Positions 43,435 through 54,072 of a stretch of DNA of 64,000 nucleotides are shown here, piece after piece (position 1 is the stretch's first letter; every line of letters begins with the position of its first letter). The translations under genes and the position numbers were made by a program. The notes under the pieces are model-generated. The model was given only the letters and a program-made list of their open reading frames with translations. It was not told the origin of the DNA and searched no databases. This stretch comes from Saccharina japonica (lineage: Eukaryota > Sar > Phaeophyceae > Laminariales > Laminariaceae), in NCBI GenBank assembly GCA_008828725.1, contig MEHQ01004367.1, positions 1 to 64,000 of the forward strand. Direction: 5' to 3'.

Positions 43435-43748
43435 GTTTTCAGTTGTAGAACTACTGCCTCCTGACAGCTTATAGGCGGCCATCCAGATCTGCCCAGAGTC
43501 AGCGTTCCCCGAGGTAGTGTACATTATCAGGCCATTCACAGTAAATTCGGTGTTTAAGTAACACCCCTCTGCGCCAGGAAGAGTTGCCGACACAATCGAA
43601 AATGAGTCTCCATCGCCGCACGCAGACACGGTGGTGCTTGGCGCGGGGGCAGCAGTAATCATTGGCGACGGAGACGTGATCGAGCAACCGCAGGAGACGG
43701 ACAACTCGTCATCTGCGGGGGTGAACGTACCCGGACCTCCGGGACCAC
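43435..43748 (-). CDS. 314-bp exon, copy 2, with altered calcium loop
   Basis: Same length, acceptor and donor as 37424-37737. The middle (SVSCGCSITSPSPMITAAPA, then SFSI, LPGAEGCYL) is nearly identical. Two patches differ: the loop reads GGPGGPGTFTPADD, losing three acidic ligands (43729-43746), and the stretch after GCYL (43522-43554) differs at 10 of 11 residues, with further changes up to the donor. No indels. The module probably keeps its fold but not the calcium site, by inference. Confidence 0.6.
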
Positions 43749-44118
43749 CTGTTATTGAAGCACGGTGGAGGCAGTGTCAGGTGGAGATGCGCTGCAACGA
43801 ACGGGGCGGCCTCTTCACTTTTATTGGTAGCCCAGAACCGATCCATGCGTGTTGTGCCATGTTATGTCAACATCAGTTTACGGCGGTCTGGAGACGGTAC
43901 GTGCTGCTGATGGATTAATGTACGCCACAAATCTTCTTGCAGCTGTTTCGAGGCTTCGTTATAGCAATTTTGTACCCGGAAGATTAAGTAGATACTTTGA
44001 GGGGCTACCGAAGTAGACGTTGTGCATATACAGTAGTTATTACACTTCTTGTATATTTTGGTATTGTCCTTCGTTCGGGGCATGTCTATATGTGATCAAC
44101 ATGAAAGCGCATGATGCA

Positions 44119-45095
44119 CATTGTCAGTTGGGAAAGCGCCAAGATATCACGGAAAAGCAAGGAGAAGATTGACTCGATTATCGACAATACCACCTCACTC
44201 ACTGCGTACGCTATGTATGGAGTTCAGGCGCCACGTGACAAACTGTTCTGGTGCGGCCGTTCCGCTGCCAGGTGGTGCTGATCAGCCGTGTTACAGTCTC
44301 ATACAAGGCACCGGTAAAGGTCAGGACAACGCAGCAGCTACAGGGGACACGAAAGAAACGCCTGCCACGACAGGGGTTCGCCTCCGTTTTTCTGAGGCTC
44401 TTCGTCTGAGTAGCTACGGCATGCACCCTACGCCTTCGAGAAAAACACGTCTATGTAGCCCGATGAACGGCCCGGTGGCCTTGGAATACGACGGAAATAT
44501 AACTATACATAACTAGCCTACGTAAATATGTCGTCACTAAAAATGTTTAGGTCGTCTATGCAGTGTCACCAGGTAGATTTGAGAGCGGTTCACGACCATA
44601 CCCCGGCCCATGCAGATTTGTGGCGTTCAACAACGACAGCGCACGAATACAAAATTGCCGGTGAATACTTTAACAACGGAAAACTAGTGATTTTCCGTAT
44701 CAAAGGGTTACGCAACGACCTTAATTCCAGATACCGACAATACTGGGTAAAGCAGTGGTTCCCCGGTTATGGACCGCTGTCCTTCACTCATTGTACTCAA
44801 ATTGCCCCAAACTGCTACCCATGCCTCGATCATGGCACACGTCGACGGTCGGAACCAATATCTATCGAGCACTTCTGTGTTATTCCGGGCAGGACCCCTT
44901 TTGCTGGCCGCCCTCAACTGTATCTACCCATCGACATCTGATCTCAAACCCGATTGCCGGAGCGCGCGCCGTGCCGCGCGATGAACTTACACCACCAAAC
45001 CACCTCTGAAGGGTCCAACAGGTCCGCGTTCCCCACTGCAAGACACGCTAGCGTAAACCCGCTGAAAGAACTAAACTCGGCGTGCCAAGAGGGGT
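44119..45095. other. Stretch with open frames but no recognised gene
   Basis: Plus frames of 131 codons (44121-44516) and 137 codons (44528-44941) both start with ATG. The second contains YFNNGKLVIFRIKGLRNDL and a Cys-containing segment. No family or splice sites support them. They could belong to an unknown gene or be chance. Confidence 0.3.
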
Positions 45096-45480
45096 CCTGA
45101 AACAGACAACAGATTGAGGAGGGCCGAGAAGGTAAACCCGTTAGGTGGCTTCGAAAGCGAAGCCGCATGGAGGGATATAGCCGAGTGGCACGATATGACA
45201 CAATTGTTGGGTGTGCTGGCACCGGTTAAAATATGGATATATCGAAGGTCATCGACGCGGAGCGCCACACTTACGTAAGGGGAGGGCCCACGGTCGGCAT
45301 CCTGAAACAGACAATAGATTGATGAGGGTCGAGAAGAAAAATCCGTTGGCGGCTTCGAAAGCGAAGCCGCATGGAGGGGTAAAGCCGAGTCGCACGATAT
45401 GACACCATTGTTGGGTGTGCTGGCACCGGTTAAAATATGTATATATCGAAGGCCACACTTACGTAAGGGCGGCCCCACGG
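45096..45480. repeat. Tandem duplication, two units of about 190 bp
   Basis: GGCTTCGAAAGCGAAGCCGC (itself a hairpin), TTGTTGGGTGTGCTGGCACC and GGTTAAAATATG recur at about 45150-45240 and 45350-45440. Confidence 0.85.
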
Positions 45481-45486
45481 TCTGCG

Positions 45487-45732
45487 CTAGGGTTTAGTTG
45501 CACTTGTGAACGCACGAGCATTTGCCACTGGCCGTCCTCCGCAGACCATTGCAACGGGGAACATTGTATTCGTACCTAATATATTGGAATCCGGTGCTTC
45601 GGTACTATGCTGTGTTAAGCGAAGGCTATCTGTATCTCGTGTCGGGGTTACTACAGCCCCCGCAACCGCCGATTTCCAGATGATATCAAGACAAACATCC
45701 GGGGCTACTGCAGCACATGTATAGTCTACCAC
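45487..45732 (-). CDS. Possible terminal exon of the upstream modular gene
   Basis: Minus frame with YTCAAVAPDVCLDIIWK, then NTMFPVAMVCGGRPVANA, ending TATKP at 45487. The same frame extends upstream to about 45870 through one stop (TAA near 45747), including SLSDASPALSGSC. Three cysteines and position after the exon ending at 45943 fit the modular family, but no motif is decisive. Confidence 0.3.
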   Translation of the reverse strand: MVDYTCAAVAPDVCLDIIWKSAVAGAVVTPTRDTDSLRLTQHSTEAPDSNILGTNTMFPVAMVCGGRPVANARAFTSATKP

Positions 45733-45942
45733 CCAGTATTAGCACACGTCGTGAAGCGCGGCCGTTGTATAGCGCCGGCAGGAACCGCTAAGAGCAGGCG
45801 ATGCATCCGAGAGGGAGTACCCCACCGTGAGCCACGATAACACCGGGCCGACTGGCAAGCGAGGTACGTGCGAGCACTCCTACGACATTGTGGACATACC
45901 ACGGGAACACACGGCAGATTGACGTTCACTTAGAGTGCTTAC

Positions 45943-46329
45943 GTCGGAAGAGCCGACCCCTGGTGCATACACAATGCGTGCCGTGGCCGACGAGTACCCC
46001 GAACGATCGCTGGTCAGGAAGGGAGAGAAACAGCCTTCCATGAGCGGGAACACCGACGAGGTCACCAACAGCGACGTGGCGCCGTCAGAGCAGTCCGCCC
46101 CCTGCAAACTCCGACTGTTGATGTTGAGGGCGGAGCCTTGAACCGTTTCCGACAGCGGAGTGAGATGAGCAACCGGGATGTCAGGACGTGCTTGATCACC
46201 GCCGGGCCGTCCCACAATAGCCGTGGTGCCGCTAGCAGAAGCGGGGGGGGCATCCTTGTGCTTCAACGTCTGCGCTCGAACTTTCTCGAACTGCCCACGG
46301 ATGCTCTCAAAGTCGATTTCAGGGAACAC
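45943..46329 (-). CDS. 387-bp exon of a third modular gene copy
   Basis: Bounded by acceptor GTCAGCAG and donor GTAAGC, phase 0 at both ends. It encodes VFPEIDFESIRGQFEKV, a Pro/Ala linker, GADCSDGATSLLVTSSV, FPLMEGCFSPF and a Tyr/Ser-rich end. The C...(S)L.V....P...GC order equals the SFSI...GCY part of the other exons. More divergent, without the calcium-loop block. Probably the 5'-most member on this strand. Function unknown. Confidence 0.5.
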
Positions 46330-46353
46330 CTGCTGACAACACGTTACATACAC

Positions 46354-46915
46354 GGGATTGAGGAATTAACGCGCAAGATGTCGCCCAAGTGGTTGATACG
46401 AAAACCCACACCAGATACTGTACTGTTTTTGGGAAACGCCTTTCCATATTCATTGAAACCCGTGTCGGCGTGCGGGCACACAACATTTCAAAGGGGGATT
46501 TTTTGTTTTGTTTAGCGGCATCAAGATCAGAATCTGGCGAGGACGCCTGCTATGGTAGAGGTGCACCTGCACTGTTGTTGGTGTTGTCTTCAAATTAAAA
46601 ACCGTGCCGGTCTCTCTATCCAGTACCTCCATCTATCCGTACTAATCCAACACTTGACTCGGCCGATTCCCGTGGTCACAGGCTAACTTACCCAAAAAAG
46701 GTCGTATACTGAAATAAAAGTGGAGCCCGAAGGGTCCGCAAATCGATCAAAGTCAGTCAAAAACAGATAGTCTGGAGCCCTCCGCTCCCCTCTACGTACA
46801 CACTACGAGTATGTGAAGGTAAAAATAAAACTGGAAAGGTCAACATCACCAACATGCAGTACATTATCTGAGGCTCCTCACTGAGGGAGTTATAGTATCC
46901 TAATTACAAGTAAAA
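46354..46915. other. Intergenic stretch, no gene recognised
   Basis: Only short frames. The stretch is AT-rich near 46690-46860. Confidence 0.35.
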
Positions 46916-47038
46916 TACTGATTATGGAGGAAAGTAAAAGTGCGTCGTACCCGACGAACAATCCCATGGCCTGAGTATACTATGATACAATGAAGACTTT
47001 TGCAATACAAAAGTGAAATTACGACGATTTTGGGTGAA

Positions 47039-47129
47039 CCCTTTTAGGACTGCAGTTCCATTTTGTGGACAAACCACTCTAATTCTAAGTAATATTTGTC
47101 CCCAAAACGGGACTCTAGTCCTATAAGGG
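47039..47129. mobile_element. 91-bp piggyBac-type MITE, second copy
   Basis: CCCTTTTAGGACTGCAG to TCCTATAAGGG. The right flank is TTAA and the left flank TGAA (one change from TTAA). Internal CACTCTAATTCTAAGTAAT is identical to the 40.5-kb copy. Confidence 0.88.
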
Positions 47130-47920
47130 TTAAGGAGCCTTTCGTACTTTGATACTATAACAGGTCATTCAGAAAACGCTTCAGCCGAAACGGGTAATAC
47201 ACTCCATACAAGGTTTCTTCGGCTGACGCGTAGGCGCTCTCTGGTTCTAAGACGGTTGGCCAATGCAAAAATTAACGACTCGGAACGTGTCGTTGTTTAA
47301 GCTCGCGTCGCTTTACGGCCGGCTTGACGACTGAACTACTGTAGAAGAACCCGCCACAAAAAAACTACACGGCCGTTCAGTACAACGAGAACAAATCGAT
47401 CTATAAACAAACGAAACAGCAGGGATGCATGATTGAATGGAAATCTCGTGTACATCGAAATGAAAATAGTATCATGGACACATGAGACGGTCGAGATATA
47501 CCTTGGGCGCAAGCTGCGATAAATGTGCACCATACTAATAGTAAGTAAAAATGATTTTGGATGAAGATAGAAGTGCTGCTCGATGGATAATCCCATGACC
47601 TAACGATACAACGCAAACTATTGCACCAAAAACCACTACGACTTCCAACGAATTGGGGTTTAGGATCCCCGGCGTTCAGAAAACATTTCAGATAAAAAGT
47701 GCCACCTCTATCGTATCAGTCCTCCTTGTATATTTCTGAGGGTGGTCACTGAACAAACGTGGTTGTAGTGCTGGAGCTTTATACCCCCCTCCCCAAAACA
47801 ACGACATGTGGAGGGAAATAAAAGTGCCACCCGATGAACAATGGCTTACGTCAAATTATACAATGAACAACATCGCAACACATTGTAGCAAGAAAACGCC
47901 TCCTACGAATTTGGGCTTCA

Positions 47921-48002
47921 ACCACCTAGAAACTGGTCCCCAGGTTTTGGGGACAAGCTACTTGGGATTAGTGTGGGATAATGTTTTCAGGTAATAATGG
48001 GT
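47921..48002. mobile_element. Divergent piggyBac-type MITE
   Basis: ACCACCTAGAAACTGGTCCCC, TTTTGGGGACAAGCTAC and GGGATTAGTGTGGGATAA follow the order of the copy at 9277-9357. It lies at the TTAA position of its host repeat (now TTCA left, TCAA right). Confidence 0.6.
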
Positions 48003-48040
48003 CAAGGAGCCCCGCCATAAAAAAAAATACACCCTCTATA

Positions 48041-49455
48041 ATGGTGGAACGCGTCCATGTCTATTCGTTTTCCTCTTATATGCTGTCCCATTCACTTCCT
48101 TCTCGTCCTCACTTCCTCGCACCCTACTATACGTTAATAGTAGAGACTCAGATCCACGGTCAACATATTAACAGCAGGGTATCTATCCTACCAAGGTACG
48201 TACCTTGCTTCAGGGGCCCCTTCAGTCATAAAAACAAAAAGAAGAGTACTTGAGCGTTGAAAATATATATAATATGTGTATTTTTGTACAGCAGCATTAC
48301 TAATTCTGGTATATATAATGACACAACATCAGTACTCCTCACGGAACACGGCATATCTACACTTATAATGGTCAGGCTTCTGACCGAGCAACGTATAACT
48401 TGTTCGTTATAGTCTCTAGGAGATGTTGGGGCTCTTGGATTTGCAAGGGAGGGTAGGATTTGCTGTGTTTGCATCACGAAACAAAAGTGCTCCGCAGCAA
48501 GGCTTTTGATCGTTTCGGAGCTCCTGTTTGGTATCTACACTCTGCTGTGGCCACGTAGGACGCTACGCACGGTCGGACTAGAGGCCCAGTAGGTTCACCT
48601 ACTAGTAATAGTGCTCGGCGTCCTCGTCGAAGGTCTGAGTTAAAACAGTATCAGCAGCCGGAGGACTGCATTGTTCAAATTTTTCTTTGGATTCCAGGGG
48701 TATGGTGGGTCGTTTTCGAGCAAGAGGCACTCTTCGTGAAAAAAAAGGGCGTCTAATCGATAAGCCTACTGGGCTCCAAATGTTCACCATGACCTACGCT
48801 CTCTACAAATACTCATCAGTCGGTATTCTGAGTATTAGCACTAGAGAAGTGTCGTTTTCCGTAAGGAGTGGTGAAAAGGTAGAGATTATACCAGCAATAG
48901 TACGGCAACTAAAAAAAACGGATTCGTTTTTCATTTGCGCTACTGTAATGTGCTTTCCCGAAGGGACCAGTATCATCGAGAGGAGACTTCTCAGCCCTAT
49001 CTTCCCTCGTCGACACCCTCGTCAATTTACGCTATTTTACGGGAGACCAAACCAGAAGTGAATAGGACCAACTGCGGTTCGTAAAAAAAAAACATACATG
49101 CTGCTGCCGTAGGATTTTGTGTCTACCGTACGTCCCGCCGCCTACTCGTACGGGGAACCATAGTAAATAGTCCCTATGACTCAGACGAAAACGCACTTTA
49201 CTTATTTTTCCTACGAGCTGGTTCCATAAAAGAAACTTAAGATTCCATCTTCGCAACTTTGCACGCTGGTTTTTAAGAGTTGGAAAACGAAAATTGGCAG
49301 GGGTGTGTTTTTGTATATGTCGCTGTCGAACGCGTCCCTTGCTAGCCCACGTGCCTATACCGTGAGTCGTCAAGGAGAAGGTAGTAGGTAATGTACTCGT
49401 ATCACCACGTACCAAGTATGCACAAGCAAATAGAGCCAGTACCTGTCGTCAAAGG
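48041..49455. other. Intergenic stretch, one weak open frame
   Basis: The plus frame 48687-49061 (124 codons) reads SVGILSISTREVSFSV, EKVEIIPAIVRQLKK and has plausible composition but no family. TGGAACCAGCTCGTA occurs here on the minus strand (about 49210-49225) and again at 54931 on the plus strand, each with ACTATTTACTATGGT-like sequence following. Confidence 0.3.
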
Positions 49456-49732
49456 CCCATCGTAAACACCACACGCTGGAGGTAAGCCGCACCAGGATTG
49501 TCACCGACTGCACCCCTCACATATATACGAGCAGTATCATTGTATCAAAGCCCGGGTCGTATTATTATCATCGTCAACGACTGTCCCCACGACGAACAGC
49601 TTCACGCGAGGCATCCATCATCTCAGATCATAATGCCTCGCCACACCATATAAAACCCCAATCTCCGTAGACCAGTATGAAACCCCCACACATATCGGGA
49701 AACCAGTATCGAGCAACCGCATACCACAAACA
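49456..49732 (-). repeat. 3' LTR (minus orientation)
   Basis: 277 bp. The extra 45 bases between CACCAC and ACATATATACGAG, relative to the other LTR, are an internal gain here or loss there. Confidence 0.65.
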
Positions 49733-49744
49733 GCCCCCCTATTT

Positions 49745-52700
49745 GGTGCGCGACACGATAGGTCCCGAATAACTTCTCACCAATTGCCAGGTAAAACGGC
49801 AAGTCCCAAATTCCATAATAAATCACTGCCAAGGTAAAACGGCAATCCCAAATTCCATCCTCCATCATTGCCAAGGTAAAACGGCAATCCCAAATTCCAT
49901 CCTCAAGAATTGCCAACGTGAAACGGCAACCTCGATACCAAATTTATCAATCTCGATTCCAGTATATATCTCCTGAACTATAGCGAGACAGTAACTACGG
50001 GAAGGGGAAAATCCAACAAACGTGAGTATGCTAGTAAAACCTTCAAACAAATTTAATAACACCGTCTTCACATAAATACCGTACCGCCCGATAACATCGC
50101 CCCCCCTGTTGTGTACTCTATAAGAGCACAACAACAGAACATCTCTGATATAGCATACCTCAAATCAAATCATAGCAGCCCCCCTGCTTGACACTCCCCT
50201 CGGAAGTATAAAAGAAGAAAACAATCCGCATCTGAATCCAAAAGTACTATAGGTATTAGTAATTGGTTCCCCTGTACGTTGTGCGCAATTAACCATTAGT
50301 CAAAGCGTTCGGCACGATTCATCAAGACCATCGGCATACTCTACTGACGCATTAACCTTGCTCGGCGTATGGGTACCTCCCAACACTTTCTCCCATTTCC
50401 TTAAGAACTCCTGAATTCGAAGATAAATTCTTCAAGCACTTTCCAAAAACATTGCATGCACATCGGAAACTCCTACTAATATCCTCCAAAACCAAATGCC
50501 CCAAATCCCTCGGAAGAACAAACAAACGAACAAACCAGTGGATTAAATCGCAACAAGTTTTCCATAGAGTCACGGTCAAAGCGAGACGTCCCAGTGTGCA
50601 ACGGTTTGATGAGAAAGTCGGCATGCTGCTCTGCCGACCGTAAGTGTTAATCTCAAACTACCCGTTAGACACATGCTCCAGAGATCTACGTTCTATAATC
50701 AAACCATACACAGACACCAGCGCGCATACCTTCTCCACCAGAGACAGACCTCCGGTCAGTACTCGTAGCCTTGCGTACATAGTCCGCATGCACGTATGAT
50801 ATAACCCGACTCCACTATCCGCGATGGAAAGTCTTTGTCGTGTTACCGAGTACAGCTACTATCTCCCCCCTGCTCGGTAGACGACAAAACATCCATCGCA
50901 TGGTTGATAGTAAAATGCTGCGATATCATTGTGATTCTAAAATCCCTAAACTATAAAATCATAACCAACCTCAAGTCCAAACCCACAAACCAGAAACATC
51001 AGCGCTCTACGTATATCAAATAAGCGCCGCAAACAACTAAACAAACAGAACGCCTTTGTCGTTGTATGCGTGCACTCACTTACAAGACTGCTCGGTCCAA
51101 CGTTATAATTAAACTATCCTATAATAAAACAAGCATTTAGGCCCTCGATTTACTAGGTAAAGCATCGTCTCTTAATCATACCCCAGGTCATGATAAATGG
51201 ACTGCCATAACCGAGATACGTGACAACACACAGCTGTTGATGCTGTTATTTTGTATTATTCTGACATCGTACTTCAGAGGTCGTAGTACGCAATTCAGAA
51301 TGCCAAATATCAGATACCAGTATACCAGGTGCATATAACTCTACTCGTATATCCAATGCAAACATATTACAATCCAAGCGTCATAAATATTTCGTCTCGT
51401 CAAATCCTACTGTAACAAACGATCCAAAAGCATGTAATCTACTGTAGGCCATTGCTACTAAATTACCCCAACCCCACGCGCTCAACCCTCGTATCCTGCT
51501 CCCCACCTCACGGACTCGACGCTTGCCTTCCGCCGCGGCTCAACGTCACCGCGGCGTGGACTACATCTCATAAATCCGCAGAATGAGGGTGCAGTTTGAC
51601 TCGTTGAGCAAAGGGTGCATCGGGTGGTTAGTTTCAGCGACAGGAACCAAGTCAAATCGTTAGATAACAAACCACATCATTATGCACTACATAACGAACC
51701 ACATAATTATGCACTACAGTAGGTCTGTGGGTAGAACCATGCCATCAAACCCCTCCCGTGATTCTCCCCAACACAAAAATAGTGACAAAACCAACGTCAG
51801 TATCGATTTATGGTTGCTCTTTCTTCTTCATGACCACAAAAAAATAACCTTTATCATTACGTACAACGCATCAGCACTGATTTTCACACATAAACATAAT
51901 GTACTGCTGTAGAATCAAGCTTAAATCAGCAGTAAGTTTCCAACGCATTGATCATGCATTGACGAATTAAGCCAAAATTAGCAGTAGTCTCCCAACCCAT
52001 TATATAACATGCGCTGTAAAATCAAGCCAATAGTCAGGAGTAATTGTTTTTCCTACGCACCCTTCGATCCGTAAATATCATACGGTATACCTCTACACAG
52101 CAGTCTAACACTTCATGAACTGCTGCTGTAGGATCAAGCAGACAACCCACTGTTATGCTTCAAGCAACACACAGCAGTACGGGTAGCATGCATCCACGTA
52201 TACATATAATACGGTATACGAGTACGCAGCAGCAGTCTAACAAATCATGCACTGCTGCTGTAGAATCAAACTGTCAGAAATTATCATACACTCCTGCTTG
52301 CTGTACAATCAGTCCATCACAAACTGGTTCCACACAGCAGTGCACTTTGTCTGTAGAATCATGCCATCACAACCCCCCCCGTGATTCCAACAGCAAGACA
52401 CACAATATATAGCTGTGGTCCATCATATCATACCCGTAGGATACAATCACACAACTACAGCCCTCCCTCACACATACCAGCCGATTGTTGACTTGCCTGG
52501 ATCATACAGAAACGTCCGCTCTCCTACCCAGTTCCCATCCAACCACACACATAGCTGCGATCCACCATACTAGGGTACAAGCTCACCACAACTACAGCAG
52601 TCATTGCTCAGATATGCCGGCCAAGACACAGAGGAGCACAAAAACAAAACATCAGACCAACAAAATCCAATCCACTCAATCCACCAACAAGAAAGTTGGA

Positions 52701-52748
52701 AAATATAACATGCCTGCTTTCCCGGGTCAAATGGGAAATATCGCACCC

Positions 52749-52786
<38 letters not shown>

Positions 52787-53262
52787 TCCTCTCCCACCAG
52801 CTCCACCCCCCGTCCATCATTGTACCCCCCCCCGCCAGGCCCATCCCGTTTGCCTGGGTCGAACGGGTATGTTGAACCCTTCTAGCCCAAGCCCACCCAC
52901 GGCACTCCTCCGCCCATACCGTCCCCATCCCATTGCTGTTGCAACGACACGCCGTCATGCCCACGCAGCTACTGAGGCTTCACCAACGACGAAAGCGGCG
53001 GGGGCGTTTCGCCAACACCACCAAGCTCCTCCGCCTCAGACCCTGGTTGACCTTGCACTCCGCCGCCCACACCGCCCCCGCCCAAATTTGGTTCGCCGCC
53101 AGCACTACCAAGCTCCTACACCTGAGGCTCAGCAACATCAAGCTCCAACACGTCAGCCTCAGCAAAACAGAGCTCTTCCTCCGCACCCTCAGCAGCACCA
53201 AGCTCCACCACCTCAGGCTCAGCGACGCCAAGTTCCATCACCGCAGCCTCAAGAAAAACGAG
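49745..53262. other. Interior of the reverse LTR element, non-coding repeats
   Basis: 49780-49940 has four tandem GGTAAAACGGCAA(T/G)CCCAAATTCCAT units. 50100, 50184 and 50866 have C-runs of the CCCCCCTG(C/T)T type (extra polypurine-like tracts on the minus strand). 51900-52345 has repeated CTGCTGTAGAATCAA units. (CTG)11 is at 52751-52783. Leu/Glu-rich minus frames at 52980-53231 extend the gag region with stops. No pol gene is visible. Confidence 0.55.
52751..52783. repeat. (CTG)11 microsatellite
   Basis: Eleven perfect CTG triplets (poly-Ser, poly-Cys or poly-Gln, depending on frame). Confidence 0.95.
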
Positions 53263-54072
53263 CTATTTCTCCTCGGCAACACCAAGCTCGTCGAAGCTCC
53301 GGTACGGAACACCAACTGCTCCAGCTCGACGCTTGATAGACTGCAACCTTTCCCACCAGGATTTCTTCTGCAGGACGGTACGCGGTTGAGACCCATGAAA
53401 CATATTCCACAGCTCCTCGCGCGCAGCTGCTGTACGGGCATCCCGCTTGCTGATGGCAGCCAGCTCCAACTTCACGTCCTGTATCTGCTGCTGCTGCTGT
53501 GGCCCAAATCCCAACTGCCGCTGCTGCTGCTGCGCGGTACCACCGTACTGCCGCTGCTGCTGCTGCTGCTGCAGAAGCAGCTCGCTCCCCCCAGGCATAG
53601 CACTATCCCTCCTCGTCACCGACCCAGGCACTACCGGCTCCTCCTGCGGCTGCTGGAGTGCCGCCGTTCCAGCCCGCGACACGTAGCGGTGGTCCGGCGC
53701 GTACACGATAGTAGGCTGGGCAGTTCACTGCCTGACCCTGTGACCATAAGCCAGAAACCCATGGCATACGCTGTTTGGTGCAAAGCAAATCGCGGCCTCA
53801 TGCCCTCGAGCACAACAACGCTCGCATGTGTAAAATCCAACCATAGACGCTCCTTGAGGTGGAGGGGACTCCGGCTGGTACCACCCATGTCCGGTGATAC
53901 GCGCAAAACCAGTGCCCGCCGGGTCCTGCTGGTGCTGGCGCCGCCGCTTCTGCTGTTGCTGCTGCTGCGCGGCGCCACCGTACTGCCGCTGCTGCTGGTG
54001 CCGCTGCTGCGCGGCGCCACCAAAGGAATACCGCCCATCATAAACACCACACATATATACGAGCAGTATCAT
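53263..54072 (-). pseudogene. Gag-like Gln-rich protein with CCHC zinc knuckle, one in-frame stop
   Basis: One frame of 270 codons from 54072 to 53263, broken only by a TGA at 53725-53727. In order: GGAAQQ/GGAAQQQQQQ repeats; a Gly/Pro segment; CX2CX4HX4C (CERCCARGHEAAIC, about 53830-53790); the stop; YAPDHRYVSRAGTAALQQ; a poly-Gln block; a helical segment KLELAAISKRDARTAAAREEL; KSWWERLQSIKRRAG; end VAEEK. The knuckle suggests nucleic-acid binding, as in Gag. A knuckle near the N-terminus is unusual for Gag, so the front may be lost or this may be another zinc-finger protein. The opposite-strand 283-codon frame is Pro/Gln-rich and lacks such a motif. Confidence 0.5.

Larger units (their letters stand above)
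38198..44118. repeat. Segmental duplication, copy 2, interrupted by a 3.1-kb insertion
   Basis: 38198-39750 matches 35002-36855, and 42881-44118 matches 36850-38088, in the same order and orientation. The break falls at TCTATAT, present on both sides (39744-39750 and 42881-42887) and once in copy 1. Confidence 0.92.
46920..48040. repeat. Three consecutive copies of the 32.2-kb dispersed repeat
   Basis: Copies near 46920-47230, 47520-47700 and 47810-48040 share CCCGA(C/T)GAACAATCCCATGG-like, TACGACG/TACGAAT and AAGGAGCCCC blocks. The first and third contain MITEs at the TTAA position. Confidence 0.7.

Noticed and set aside
52485-53336. 283-codon plus-strand frame as a gene
   Set aside because: It is poly-Cys, Pro and Gln-rich and overlaps CTG runs. 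The opposite strand has a zinc knuckle and balanced composition in one frame.
53725-53727. Selenocysteine or programmed readthrough at the TGA in the gag-like frame
   Set aside because: No supporting structure is visible and neighbouring elements are decayed. A plain nonsense mutation is simpler.
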